Assembly (NCBI GenBank): GCA_031179305.1
Contig: JAPSHX010000002.1
Coordinates: forward strand, 124,001 to 188,000
From: Paenarthrobacter sp.
GTDB lineage: Bacteria; Actinomycetota; Actinomycetes; Actinomycetales; Micrococcaceae
Length of the DNA: 64,000 nt
Reading direction: 5' to 3'
The notes under the pieces are model-generated. The model was not told where the DNA came from. It searched no databases and was given only the letters and a program-made list of their open reading frames with translations. Below are positions 19,172-28,686 of this stretch, in pieces (positions within the stretch are counted from its first letter, which is position 1; each line of letters starts with the position of its first letter). Position numbers and translations under genes: made by a program.

Positions 19172-22100
19172 GTGCCAGAGCAGCCCAGCCACCGTCTACC
19201 AGAGGAATTTGGCGGAAACGAGTGGCTCGTTGACGAACTGTACGAGCGGTACCAACAGGACAAGAATTCGGTCGACGCCAAGTGGTGGCCGCTCTTCGAG
19301 TCCTTTGCTTCCGGTGACGGCACTTCTTCCAACGGATCCTCCGCAGCCGCAACGGCTGCCAATCCCCCTACCCAAGTACTTCCCGTGGTAGCTCCGGCTG
19401 CAGCGGCACCGGCACCGGCGCCGGCCGCTCCCGCAGCTGCCCCGGAGGCTGCACCGGCGGCACCCGCCCCAGCGAAAAAGGCACCCGCCACGGTTGCCCG
19501 GGACGGAGCAAAGAAGCCCGCCGCCGGCACCACGGCCCAGCCCATCCCCGCACAGCTGCCCAAGAGCACCAAAGCTCCCACGGCGCCTGAGGAAGACGTC
19601 GTTTCCGTCCTCCGCGGCCCGGCCAAGGCTATTGCCACCAACATGGTGACCAGTCTGGAAGTTCCCACCGCCACAAGCGTCAGGGCAGTTCCTGCCAAGC
19701 TGCTCATCGATAACCGGGTGGTCATCAACTCCAACCTTGCCCGCGCCCGCGGTGGCAAGGTTTCCTTCACCCACCTCATCGGCTACGCCGTTGTCCGCGC
19801 GCTCTCCCAGTTCCCCTCGATGAACGTCTACTACGACGAAATCGATGGCAAGCCGAGCGCGGTGCAGCCGGCTCACGTCAACTTCGGCATCGCCATTGAC
19901 ATGCCCAAGCCCGATGGCACCCGCCTCCTGATGGTTCCGAACATCAAGAAGGCAGAGACCATGGACTTCGCCGAGTTTTGGCACACCTACGAGGACCTCA
20001 TCAAGCGCGCCCGCAACGGCAAACTGACCGCTGACGACCACGCAGGTACCACGGTCTCCCTGACCAACCCCGGCGGAATCGGTACGGTCCACTCGGTGCC
20101 GCGTCTTTCCAAAGGCCAGGCTGCCATTATCGGCGTCGGTGCCCTTGATTACCCAGCCGAGTTCCAGGGCGCCAGCGAGAAAATCATCGCCCAGAACGCC
20201 ATCAGCAAGATCCTCACCCTGACGTCAACCTATGACCACCGCGTCATCCAGGGCGCGGGCAGCGGCGAGTTCCTCAAGCTTATTCACCAACTCCTCCTCG
20301 GTGCGCAGAACTTCTACGACGAAATCTTCGAAGCCCTGCGTATTCCGTACGAACCCGTGCGTTGGAGCCCTGATCTCCAGGTTGACCCCGCTGACGAGAT
20401 CAACAAGGTTGCGCGCATTCAGCAGCTGATCCACTCCTACCGCGTGCGTGGCCACCTGATGGCTGACACCGATCCCTTGGAGTACGTGCAGCGCAAACAC
20501 CCGGACCTCGACGTCCTGACCTATGGGCTGACCCTCTGGGACCTGGACCGTGAATGGCCCACGGGCGGTTTCGGCGGCAAGCCGCAGCTCAAATTCCGTG
20601 ACATCCTTGGCGTTTTGCGTGACGCGTACTGCCGCACCACGGGCATCGAATACATGCACATCCAGGAGCCTGCCGAGCGCAAGTGGTTCCAGGACCAGCT
20701 GGAGCACCCGTACTCCAAGCCCAGCCGCGAAGAGCAGTTGCGCATCGTCTCCAAGCTCAACGCCGCTGAGGCTTTCGAGACCTTCCTGCAGACCAAGTTC
20801 GTCGGCCAGAAGCGCTTCTCCCTTGAGGGTGGCGAGTCGCTGATTCCGCTACTCGACGCCGTCATTTCAGACGCAGCCGACGACGGCCTGGACGAAGTTG
20901 CCATCGGCATGGCCCACCGTGGCCGGCTTAACGTGCTGACCAACATTGCAGGCAAGACCTATGCGCAGGTCTTCCGCGAATTCGAGGGCACCCAGGACCC
21001 CCGCTCGGTCCAGGGATCCGGTGACGTCAAGTACCACCTCGGCACCGAAGGCACCTTCACGTCGGACAACGGCAAGCAGACCAAGGTTTACCTCGCTGCC
21101 AACCCGTCCCACCTTGAGGCAGTCGACTCTGTGCTTGAAGGCATCGTTCGCGCCAAGCAGGATCGCCTCGACCAAGGCGAATCCTTCCCGGTTCTGCCCA
21201 TCATGGTCCACGGCGACGCCGCCTTCGCAGGACAGGGTGTTGTGGCTGAAACCCTTAACCTCTCCCAGCTGCGCGGCTACCGCACCGGCGGTACAATCCA
21301 CGTGATCGTCAACAACCAGGTGGGCTTCACCACTGCTCCGTCGTCTTCGCGTTCGTCCACATACTCAACGGACGTCGCCAAGATGATCCAGGCCCCTGTG
21401 TTCCACGTGAACGGCGATGACCCCGAGGCCGTGGTGCGCGTTGCACAGCTCGCTTACGAGTTCCGTCAGCGTTTCCACAAGGACGTCGTCATCGACATGG
21501 TGTGCTACCGCCGTCGCGGCCACAACGAAGGCGACGACCCTTCGATGACCCAGCCGCTCATGTACAACCTGATCGAAGCCAAGCGCTCCGTTCGCAAGTT
21601 GTACACCGAGTCGCTCATCGGCCGTGGGGACATCACCGAGGAAGAAGCAGAGCAGCTGCTCCGCGACTACCAGGAGCGCCTTGAGCGCGTCTTCGCCGAA
21701 ACGCACGCTGCGCAGACATCGCCGATCCCGATCATCACGGCTGACTCCGCGGCGGTCTCGGACATCGAACGTCCCATTGCCCAGCAGTCGGACTTCGGCA
21801 CCAATTCCCCCGCGTCTACGGCCATTTCCGCAGAGACTCTTGCCCGCATCGGCAAGGCCCACCTGGAAATTCCGGAAGGCTTCACCGTTCACTCCAAGCT
21901 CAAGCAGCTGCTGGAGAAGCGTGAGCAGATGTCCCGTGAAGGCGGCATCGACTGGGGCTTTGGTGAAATCGCGGCCTTTGGCTCGCTGATCATGGAAGGC
22001 GTTCCCGTTCGCCTTGCCGGCCAGGACTCACGCCGCGGGACGTTCGTCCAGCGTCACGCTGTGTTCCACGACCGCGCCAACGGCAACGAATGGCTGCCAC

Positions 22101-22966
22101 TAGGCAACCTTTCCGATGACCAGGCCAAGTTGTGGATCTACGACTCCCTGTTGTCCGAATACGCAGCCATGGGCTTCGAATACGGCTACTCGGTGGAGCG
22201 CCCGGATGCCTTGGTCCTCTGGGAAGCCCAGTTCGGTGACTTCGTCAACGGTGCACAAACCATCATTGACGAGTTCATTTCCTCAGCCGAACAGAAGTGG
22301 GGACAGCGTTCCTCGCTGGTGCTTATGCTGCCGCACGGCTACGAAGGCCAAGGTCCGGACCACTCGTCAGCCCGCATCGAGCGCTTCCTGCAGATGTGTG
22401 CCGAGGACAACATGATCGTGGCCAACCCCACCACGGCTGCCTCGCACTTCCACCTGTTGCGCCGCCAGGCTTACAGCCGTCCGCGGAAGCCGTTGATCAT
22501 CTTCACCCCCAAGCAGCTGCTCCGCCTTAAGGGTGCCGCTTCGGCCATTGAGGACTTCACTACCGGCGGCTTCAAGACGGTTATCAGCGATCCGGAAGTG
22601 CAGCCCGCCAACGTGGACCGCGTCATCCTGGTCTCTGGTCGCTTGTACTACGACCTCCTGTCCAACCGTCAGAAGTCCGGGGACACCTCCACAGCGATCA
22701 TTCGTGTAGAGCAGCTTTACCCGCTGCCCAAGGCGGAGATTGACGCCGAACTCGCCAAGTACCCGAACGCTGACATCGTATGGGCACAGGACGAGCCCGC
22801 CAACCAGGGTCCATGGCCTTTCATGGGCTTGAACCTGGCACCGGAGCTTGACCGCAAGCTTCGCCTCGTTTCACGTCCGGCTTCGGCATCCACTGCCGCC
22901 GGTTCCATGAAGCGCCACGCCGCTGAGCAGGACGCCCTGATCAAGCAGGCGTTCGAACGCAAGTAA
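19172..22966 (+). CDS. kgd: Multifunctional 2-oxoglutarate decarboxylase/dehydrogenase (E1-E2 fusion, Kgd/OdhA type)
   Basis: N-terminal NEWLVDELYERYQQDKNSVDAKWWPLFESF, Ala/Pro linker, E2 acyltransferase core (TYDHRVIQGAGSGEFL), E1 SucA domain (GMAHRGRLNVLTNIAGK). GTG 19172 preferred start; ORF track extends to 19115. Confidence 0.94.
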   Translation: MPEQPSHRLPEEFGGNEWLVDELYERYQQDKNSVDAKWWPLFESFASGDGTSSNGSSAAATAANPPTQVLPVVAPAAAAPAPAPAAPAAAPEAAPAAPAPAKKAPATVARDGAKKPAAGTTAQPIPAQLPKSTKAPTAPEEDVVSVLRGPAKAIATNMVTSLEVPTATSVRAVPAKLLIDNRVVINSNLARARGGKVSFTHLIGYAVVRALSQFPSMNVYYDEIDGKPSAVQPAHVNFGIAIDMPKPDGTRLLMVPNIKKAETMDFAEFWHTYEDLIKRARNGKLTADDHAGTTVSLTNPGGIGTVHSVPRLSKGQAAIIGVGALDYPAEFQGASEKIIAQNAISKILTLTSTYDHRVIQGAGSGEFLKLIHQLLLGAQNFYDEIFEALRIPYEPVRWSPDLQVDPADEINKVARIQQLIHSYRVRGHLMADTDPLEYVQRKHPDLDVLTYGLTLWDLDREWPTGGFGGKPQLKFRDILGVLRDAYCRTTGIEYMHIQEPAERKWFQDQLEHPYSKPSREEQLRIVSKLNAAEAFETFLQTKFVGQKRFSLEGGESLIPLLDAVISDAADDGLDEVAIGMAHRGRLNVLTNIAGKTYAQVFREFEGTQDPRSVQGSGDVKYHLGTEGTFTSDNGKQTKVYLAANPSHLEAVDSVLEGIVRAKQDRLDQGESFPVLPIMVHGDAAFAGQGVVAETLNLSQLRGYRTGGTIHVIVNNQVGFTTAPSSSRSSTYSTDVAKMIQAPVFHVNGDDPEAVVRVAQLAYEFRQRFHKDVVIDMVCYRRRGHNEGDDPSMTQPLMYNLIEAKRSVRKLYTESLIGRGDITEEEAEQLLRDYQERLERVFAETHAAQTSPIPIITADSAAVSDIERPIAQQSDFGTNSPASTAISAETLARIGKAHLEIPEGFTVHSKLKQLLEKREQMSREGGIDWGFGEIAAFGSLIMEGVPVRLAGQDSRRGTFVQRHAVFHDRANGNEWLPLGNLSDDQAKLWIYDSLLSEYAAMGFEYGYSVERPDALVLWEAQFGDFVNGAQTIIDEFISSAEQKWGQRSSLVLMLPHGYEGQGPDHSSARIERFLQMCAEDNMIVANPTTAASHFHLLRRQAYSRPRKPLIIFTPKQLLRLKGAASAIEDFTTGGFKTVISDPEVQPANVDRVILVSGRLYYDLLSNRQKSGDTSTAIIRVEQLYPLPKAEIDAELAKYPNADIVWAQDEPANQGPWPFMGLNLAPELDRKLRLVSRPASASTAAGSMKRHAAEQDALIKQAFERK

Positions 22967-22972
22967 GCGAAA

Positions 22973-23023
22973 CTGCCCGGCCTAAGGAGCGATGAGCGCG
23001 CCTTAGGCCGGGCAGTTCTGTTT
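22973..23023 (+). terminator. Rho-independent terminator after kgd
   Basis: CTGCCCGGCCTAAGG...CCTTAGGCCGGGCAG, then TTCTGTTT; 15-bp perfect stem. Confidence 0.85.
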
Positions 23024-23102
23024 AATGGGACAGGTACCGGTTCCCGAACCGGCTGACGAACCGGAACCGTGCAAGGACCGTAACGAGTGTGAAGAGGTAA
23101 CC

Positions 23103-23702
23103 GTGGAAGACAGGAAGCTGCGCATTGCAGCTGTAGGAGATGAACTGCTCGCGGGCCTGGGGGATCCCCGCGCATTGGGTTGGCTCGGAAGAGTGCTGGC
23201 CCGCACACCCCAGGATTCCGTCGTGGTGGAAAGTTTCCCGCTCCCCTGCCCCATGGAAGGTACTGAGGGCCTTGCCGCCCGCTGGCAGGATGAAGCCGGC
23301 AGGCGTTTCAGTGACACTCATGAAAACCGATTGGTGATCGGCCTTTCGGGTCGGGATCTCGAGTTTGGGCTGTCCACCGCCCGAAGCCGGTTGAATCTTG
23401 CCAACATCCTTGACGGCGCTTCGCACAGCAGCGTGGAGGTCTTTGTGGTGGGCCCGCCTCCCACGTTGGATCCCGTCCGCAACAAGCGGCTTGCCGAACT
23501 GAACACCGCGTTTGCCGATGTCACCACCCGGCGGAATCACCACTACGTGGACACTTTCTCCCCTTTGCTCAATCATGAGCAGTGGAGGACGGACCTCGCA
23601 GCCAATGGGGGGACACCGGGCCAGGCGGGCTACGGATTGATTGCGTGGCTTGTCCTGCACCGCGGCTGGTTCCAGTGGCTTAATATCGCTCAGCCGGAAT
23701 AA
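23103..23702 (+). CDS. SGNH/GDSL-like hydrolase family protein
   Basis: MEDRKLRIAAVGDELLAGLGDPRALGWLGRVLA block-I-like motif; GTG start 23103. Confidence 0.65.
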   Translation: MEDRKLRIAAVGDELLAGLGDPRALGWLGRVLARTPQDSVVVESFPLPCPMEGTEGLAARWQDEAGRRFSDTHENRLVIGLSGRDLEFGLSTARSRLNLANILDGASHSSVEVFVVGPPPTLDPVRNKRLAELNTAFADVTTRRNHHYVDTFSPLLNHEQWRTDLAANGGTPGQAGYGLIAWLVLHRGWFQWLNIAQPE

Positions 23703-23754
23703 TCACATGGAGGGATAGCTCTTCCCGCTATCAAACATTGCCTCTTCGCTAAAC

Positions 23755-23791
23755 GCGATATATCGTGTTCCTTAACGACGCGATATATCGC
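23755..23791. promoter_or_regulatory. Twin palindromic operator-like sites upstream of the DUF4097-PadR operon
   Basis: GCGATATATCGT (23755-23766) and GCGATATATCGC (23780-23791), starts exactly 25 bp apart, just upstream of ATG 23806. Confidence 0.7.
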
Positions 23792-23805
23792 AATTTGGAG
23801 GGATC

Positions 23806-24654
23806 ATGTCTGAGGAACTATGGACCGTGACGGGCCCGCAGACCATCGATGTAGAAAATGTTCGTTCTCTCAAACTGGGCATCGTTAAGGGCCGCTTTGA
23901 CGTGGTGACACACGACGAGCCCTTCGTCCATATCGAAATCAGCGAAATCACGGGCGACCCCCTAACGGTCACACTTGTCGACGGCAGACTGGAAGTCCGC
24001 CACCAACTCCAAGGACCTCAAGGCTGGTTCCGCAACCTGATGGGTACCGTCAACAGCACCAGCACCAATTCGGTGATCGTCGGCATCGCGCTGCCATCCG
24101 GCGTCGATGTTGAAGCAGGAACCGTGAGTGGTGACGGCATGGTCTCCGGCATCAGCGGACGCACCCGCCTGAACACGGTCTCCGGTTCGGTCCTGGCGGA
24201 CAACACCAGCGGCGAATTGCACGTGAACACAGTCAGTGGCGAGGTCATCGCCAGAAACCACGACGGCGTCCTGACCGCCAAGAGCGTCTCTGGGGAAGTT
24301 ACCGCCTCGGGCACCTTCAAGAACGTCCGCGCGAGCACCGTGAGCGGCGACCTCAGCTTCGACCTTCAGGACTACACCAACGATCTCGGAGCCAACTCCG
24401 TCTCCGGCGACCTGACCATCCGGCTGCCACACGACGTCGGATTGGACATCGTAGCGAAATCGGCCAGCGGAACCGTAGTGATCGACGACCAGATATACGC
24501 CCAGCCCGGCAGTAACGTACACACGATTGTCGGCCCGGATGAAAAGCTTATGCTGGTGAGGACCAATACCGTATCCGGCAAGACCTACATCATGCACGGA
24601 TCGGCGCCCACGGAGGAAAATGGCCGCCAGGTCCCAGGGGAAGCAGGTCTTTGA
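23806..24654 (+). CDS. DUF4097-family beta-strand-repeat protein
   Basis: Regular TVSG/SVSG-containing repeats (GTVSGDG..LNTVSGSV..VNTVSGEV..KSVSGEV..STVSGDL..NSVSGDL). Confidence 0.85.
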   Translation: MSEELWTVTGPQTIDVENVRSLKLGIVKGRFDVVTHDEPFVHIEISEITGDPLTVTLVDGRLEVRHQLQGPQGWFRNLMGTVNSTSTNSVIVGIALPSGVDVEAGTVSGDGMVSGISGRTRLNTVSGSVLADNTSGELHVNTVSGEVIARNHDGVLTAKSVSGEVTASGTFKNVRASTVSGDLSFDLQDYTNDLGANSVSGDLTIRLPHDVGLDIVAKSASGTVVIDDQIYAQPGSNVHTIVGPDEKLMLVRTNTVSGKTYIMHGSAPTEENGRQVPGEAGL

Positions 24655-25268
24655 TGCCTCCTGTCTTCGCCCACGGCGCCCTGCGACTATACCTCCTTGC
24701 GTTACTCGAGACAGGTCCTAAGCACGGCTACGAGCTGATCAAGGCGTTGGGCGAGCGGTTCGGGGGCACCTACTCCCCTAGTGCCGGCACCATCTACCCG
24801 CGCTTGGGCAAGCTGGAAGAGGAAGGGCTCGTTGCCACGGAGACCGAAGGGCGCCGCACCAAATACCTCATTACGGATGCCGGCCGCGCTGAATTGGACA
24901 GCCGTCGGCAAGAGCTGGCCGACGTCGAGGACTCCATCTCGGCCTCTGTCAGGCGGCTCGCCGACAACCTGCGGGAGGACATCCGAGCCAATATGCGCGG
25001 ACTGCGCGCAGATCTCGCGGCCACTGCCGAGGCCGCCCGCACCGGCGCTTCCTCCGCGGCCTTTCGGAGCAGGGCGGCGGGTTACACTCCCGAAGGCCAG
25101 CGAATCCTCAAGGAAGCTGAATTATTGGTTCAGTCGTTCAGGGACGACATCCGTGTGGAGTTACGCCAACACGGTGCCACGCAGCCATTGACACCCTTGA
25201 CGCTTGAAACCGTACGCACAGTTTTGGACCAGGCCCGTATCTCGATCCGGAATTCTCTGCAAAGTTAG
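24654..25268 (+). CDS. PadR family transcriptional regulator
   Basis: LRLYLLALLETGPKHGYELIKALGERFGGTYSPSAGTIYPRLGKLEEEGLVATETEGRRTKYLIT; start overlaps upstream stop. Confidence 0.93.
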   Translation: MPPVFAHGALRLYLLALLETGPKHGYELIKALGERFGGTYSPSAGTIYPRLGKLEEEGLVATETEGRRTKYLITDAGRAELDSRRQELADVEDSISASVRRLADNLREDIRANMRGLRADLAATAEAARTGASSAAFRSRAAGYTPEGQRILKEAELLVQSFRDDIRVELRQHGATQPLTPLTLETVRTVLDQARISIRNSLQS

Positions 25269-25380
25269 CCCTTGGCCAGCTGCGAAACACCACAACACCC
25301 CCCGGTTCGCGGCGCAGCACCCGGATGTGCGAAACTGGAGGGCAGCTTTATTGAGTATCAATCCCTGAAGGAGGCCAGCT

Positions 25381-25455
25381 ATGAGCAAGCGTGCACGTAA
25401 GCGTCGTGACCGTAAGCGCGGCGGCGCGAACCACGGCAAGCGTCCCAACACCTAA
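25381..25455 (+). CDS. Ribosomal protein bL37 (24 aa)
   Basis: AAGGAGG Shine-Dalgarno then MSKRARKRRDRKRGGANHGKRPNT*; matches the actinobacterial bL37 pattern (K/R-rich, ANHGKRPN end). Not in ORF track. Confidence 0.88.
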   Translation: MSKRARKRRDRKRGGANHGKRPNT

Positions 25456-25483
25456 GCCATCGGCTTAGCGTCACAGGCTTAAA

Positions 25484-25525
25484 AGCGAAGGCCCCGGAAA
25501 CCATGCGGTTTCCGGGGCCTTCGCT
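25484..25525. terminator. Bidirectional terminator between bL37 and rsrA
   Basis: 19-bp perfect stem AGCGAAGGCCCCGGAAACC-ATGC-GGTTTCCGGGGCCTTCGCT. Confidence 0.85.
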
Positions 25526-25546
25526 GTTAAAGCTGGAGGAGTTGAG

Positions 25547-25807
25547 TCAGGCGTCCACTGGCTTGATGGAATGAATCCTGTCAAGAATGGAATTTTTCAG
25601 GTTCTCCGGCGCGGACTCAGTGCATGATCGCTTGACCATGGTGCGAATGAGGCACTCGAGGTCATACTGCTCGGCGCATTCCTCGCATGAATCCAAGTGC
25701 TGCTTGATCTCACTGAGGTCCTCGCGGGTCAACGCACCGTCGAGGTACTCGTAGATCCGCTGCATTCGCGTATCGTCGCAATCGCCCAATCCCTGGCAGT
25801 CGCTCAT
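25547..25807 (-). CDS. rsrA: Mycothiol-system zinc anti-sigma factor (RsrA/RshA)
   Basis: 86 aa with HxxxCxxC ZAS motif ([29 protein letters not shown]), adjacent to ECF sigma gene. Confidence 0.9.
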   Translation of the reverse strand: MSDCQGLGDCDDTRMQRIYEYLDGALTREDLSEIKQHLDSCEECAEQYDLECLIRTMVKRSCTESAPENLKNSILDRIHSIKPVDA

Positions 25808-26652
25808 TTCTCTTTCTCCTGATTGTTGCTTCCGGCCGCGGCCTGATCATCGGTTTGGGCCCTGAAGCCCCGTTCGGCGGCGTAATCCGCCAGCATGTCC
25901 CGCAGCATCTTCCTGCCGCGGTGCAACCGTGACATGACCGTGCCGATCGGGGTATTCATAATTTCTGAAATTTGCTTGTACGCATAGCCTTCAACATCCG
26001 CGAAGTAGACGGCCAGCCGGAACTCCTCAGGGATCGACTGCAACGCATTCTTCACGTCGGAATCAGGGAGATGGTCAAGAGCCTCAGTCTCCGCGGACCG
26101 TAAACCAGCCGAAGTATGCGACTCTGCCTTGGCCAACTGCCAATCCTCGATCGTGTCCGAGTTGGACTGCAGCGGCTCACGCTGCCGCTTCCGATAAAGG
26201 TTGATGTAGGTGTTGGTCAGGATGCGATACAACCAGGCTTTGAGGTTGGTCCCCGGCTTGTACTGGTGAAAAGCAGAAAACGCCTTGGTATAAGCCTCTT
26301 GAACCAGATCTTCGGCGTCGGATGGGTTGCGTGCCATCCGCATGGCTGCCGAATACAGCTGGTCCACGTACTGCATGGCGTCGCGCTCAAAGCGCGCCCG
26401 CCGCTGTTCGGAAGTCTCCGTAGCAGGGTCGACGTCGGTTACAGCCGCCGCGTCGTTCGCGCCGGTTGCCTGGTCCATGGCCGCTGCGGCCGGTTCAGTG
26501 GTGCTCATCGTTGCCAAGTCTACTGTCAGCTGCCGGGATTCCGGCTGCATCCCATACGCAGGCTCCGGTGGAACCACCCGGTCCTTAACCAACGTCAAAA
26601 AACCAACTCCGTTCAACAGGCGGCAAACATAATGCCGCAGTCCGGTCTCCAC
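25804..26652 (-). CDS. sigH: ECF RNA polymerase sigma factor SigH/SigR
   Basis: Sigma region 2 ([49 protein letters not shown]) and region 4 ([34 protein letters not shown]). Alternative short start at 26508 (MSTTEP...). Confidence 0.94.
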   Translation of the reverse strand: METGLRHYVCRLLNGVGFLTLVKDRVVPPEPAYGMQPESRQLTVDLATMSTTEPAAAAMDQATGANDAAAVTDVDPATETSEQRRARFERDAMQYVDQLYSAAMRMARNPSDAEDLVQEAYTKAFSAFHQYKPGTNLKAWLYRILTNTYINLYRKRQREPLQSNSDTIEDWQLAKAESHTSAGLRSAETEALDHLPDSDVKNALQSIPEEFRLAVYFADVEGYAYKQISEIMNTPIGTVMSRLHRGRKMLRDMLADYAAERGFRAQTDDQAAAGSNNQEKEK

Positions 26653-26668
26653 CGCACCTGAAGTTCAC

Positions 26669-26694
26669 AACGGCTGCTGCTGGGTAAATATTCC
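26669..26694 (-). promoter_or_regulatory. SigH/SigR-type autoregulatory promoter (GGAAT-N18-GTT)
   Basis: Minus strand GGAAT ATTTACCCAGCAGCAGCC GTT (spacer 18 nt) immediately upstream of sigH. Confidence 0.82.
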
Positions 26695-26779
26695 GTAAAA
26701 GTGCAAGACTAGAGCAGACTGCACCCCTTGAACACAACATTTATCGAACTAATGTGGCAAGCCATCCAGGAGGCAAGAC

Positions 26780-27295
26780 ATGTCTGTTATCCGTTTTCTC
26801 GCACGTCCCATGCTCGCGTCCAGCTTTGTCGTCGCCGGGCTGGATAAGCTCAGGAACGCGGACGACACTGCCAAGCAACTCTCGCCCGTCCTTCGCCGTG
26901 CCTCGGAATCCCTCCCCTTCAAGGCTGACGAAAAGACCTTGGCGCGCGTCATCGGCGGCGCGCAACTGGGCGCCGGAGCTTTGCTGGGGCTCGGCAAGCT
27001 CTCCCGTTTTGCCGCCACGGTCTTGGCTGTGACGTCGGCCTTGAACTCGTACGTGGAGTGGCGTTCCGCCGATATCAGCACGAAGGAAGGCCGGAGTGCC
27101 CGCAAGGCCCAGTTGCTGAAGAACATCTCCCTCACGGGTGGTGTGCTTCTGGCCTCTGTTGATACCGCGGGTCGGCCGAGCATTGCCTGGCGGGCGGAGC
27201 ACTTGGCTGCCGACGCCAAAAAGGTGACGGGAAAACAGATCAAGCGTGCAGACAAAGCAGTTCGCAAGGCCGTCGACAACGCAGTTGGAGCATAA
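26780..27295 (+). CDS. DoxX family membrane protein
   Basis: MSVIRFLARPMLASSFVVAGLDKLRNADDTAKQLSPVL; RVIGGAQLGAGALLGLGKLSRFAA. Confidence 0.88.
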   Translation: MSVIRFLARPMLASSFVVAGLDKLRNADDTAKQLSPVLRRASESLPFKADEKTLARVIGGAQLGAGALLGLGKLSRFAATVLAVTSALNSYVEWRSADISTKEGRSARKAQLLKNISLTGGVLLASVDTAGRPSIAWRAEHLAADAKKVTGKQIKRADKAVRKAVDNAVGA

Positions 27296-27301
27296 GGAAG
27301 C

Positions 27302-28684
27302 ATGACCGGTACCACCGCCTCAAACACCGAATCAACCAAGGCCGCTACCATGCTGCCTCTGTGGCAGGCCCCGCATGCCAAGAGGCCGGTGGATGCAACG
27401 GTGACGGTCCCTGGTTCAAAGTCGCTGACCAACCGATTCCTGGTGTTGGCCGCGTTGGCGGATGGTCCCTCACGGCTGCGGGCTCCCCTTCATTCCCGCG
27501 ACTCTGCGCTGATGATCCAGGCCCTCCGACAATTGGGGGCAACCATCACCGAGGTCCCCGGGAGCGGCTCCTTCGGTCCGGATCTGGAAATTACGCCCGT
27601 GGATCCCGCCGCATCGGGAGCTGAAACGGCGATTGATTGCGGGCTGGCCGGAACTGTCATGCGGTTCGTCCCTCCGTTGGCTGCATTGCGCAAGGGTGCT
27701 ACCGTCTTCGACGGCGATCCTCACGCCCGCAACAGGCCCATGGGAACCATCATCGAAGCGTTGATCGCCCTCGGCGTGCCAGTGGCAGGAGAAGGCGGCA
27801 GGACGCCGTCGTCCCTCCCCTTCGCCGTAGAGGGTACCGGCGAGGTCCGGGGCGGCCACCTGGTTATTGACGCCAGCGCTTCGTCACAGTTCGTCTCCGC
27901 GTTACTGCTGGTGGGTGCCCGCTTCGTTGAGGGCCTGCATCTGGAACACGTGGGCAAGCCCGTGCCCAGCTTGGACCACATCACCATGACCGTGGAAGTC
28001 CTCCGCAGCGTCGGCGTCGTCGTGGACGATTCCGTGCCCAACCACTGGCGGGTCTCTCCGGGACCCATCCGTGCATTTGACCAGCGGATCGAACAAGACC
28101 TCTCGAATGCAGGACCTTTCCTCGCCGCTGCCCTGGCCACATGTGGCACCGTCCGCATTCCCAATTGGCCGGCCGGAACCACACAAGTGGGCGACCAGTG
28201 GCGAACCATCCTGACCACCATGGGAGCAGAAGTAACGTTCGAAAACGGGACACTGACGGTGACCGGCGGAGCGGAAATCAAGGGTGCTGACTTCGATGAA
28301 ACAAGCGAACTGGCGCCCACCGTTGCCGCGCTGTGCGCCCTCGCCAGCGGCCCCTCCCGGCTGACCGGCATTGCCCACCTCCGCGGACACGAAACGGACC
28401 GGCTTGCTGCGTTGGTCGCCGAGATCAACGGCCTCGGGGGTGACGCGGAAGAGACCGCCGACGGCTTGGTGATCCGCCCGGCGACCCTTCACGGCGGCGT
28501 GGTCCACAGCTACGCCGACCACCGCATGGCCACTGCCGGGGCGATCCTTGGGCTCGCCGTCGAAGGCGTACAAGTTGAGGACATCGCCACGACGTCGAAG
28601 ACCATGCCGGATTTTCCAAAGATGTGGGAAGCGATGCTGCAGTCAAGCGATGCCAACGTCGATCTTGATGAGGCCAGCAACTAA
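27302..28684 (+). CDS. aroA: 3-phosphoshikimate 1-carboxyvinyltransferase (EPSP synthase)
   Basis: [46 protein letters not shown]. Confidence 0.96.
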   Translation: MTGTTASNTESTKAATMLPLWQAPHAKRPVDATVTVPGSKSLTNRFLVLAALADGPSRLRAPLHSRDSALMIQALRQLGATITEVPGSGSFGPDLEITPVDPAASGAETAIDCGLAGTVMRFVPPLAALRKGATVFDGDPHARNRPMGTIIEALIALGVPVAGEGGRTPSSLPFAVEGTGEVRGGHLVIDASASSQFVSALLLVGARFVEGLHLEHVGKPVPSLDHITMTVEVLRSVGVVVDDSVPNHWRVSPGPIRAFDQRIEQDLSNAGPFLAAALATCGTVRIPNWPAGTTQVGDQWRTILTTMGAEVTFENGTLTVTGGAEIKGADFDETSELAPTVAALCALASGPSRLTGIAHLRGHETDRLAALVAEINGLGGDAEETADGLVIRPATLHGGVVHSYADHRMATAGAILGLAVEGVQVEDIATTSKTMPDFPKMWEAMLQSSDANVDLDEASN

Positions 28685-28686
28685 CC

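Noticed and set aside
19390-19480. GCx-rich low-complexity tract
   Set aside because: Encodes the Ala/Pro linker of the Kgd E2-like region; not a regulatory or mobile repeat.
23755-23791. Two repeats considered as a minimal CRISPR or transposon end
   Set aside because: Only two copies, palindromic, 13-bp gap, promoter position; fits operators, and no cas or transposase genes nearby.
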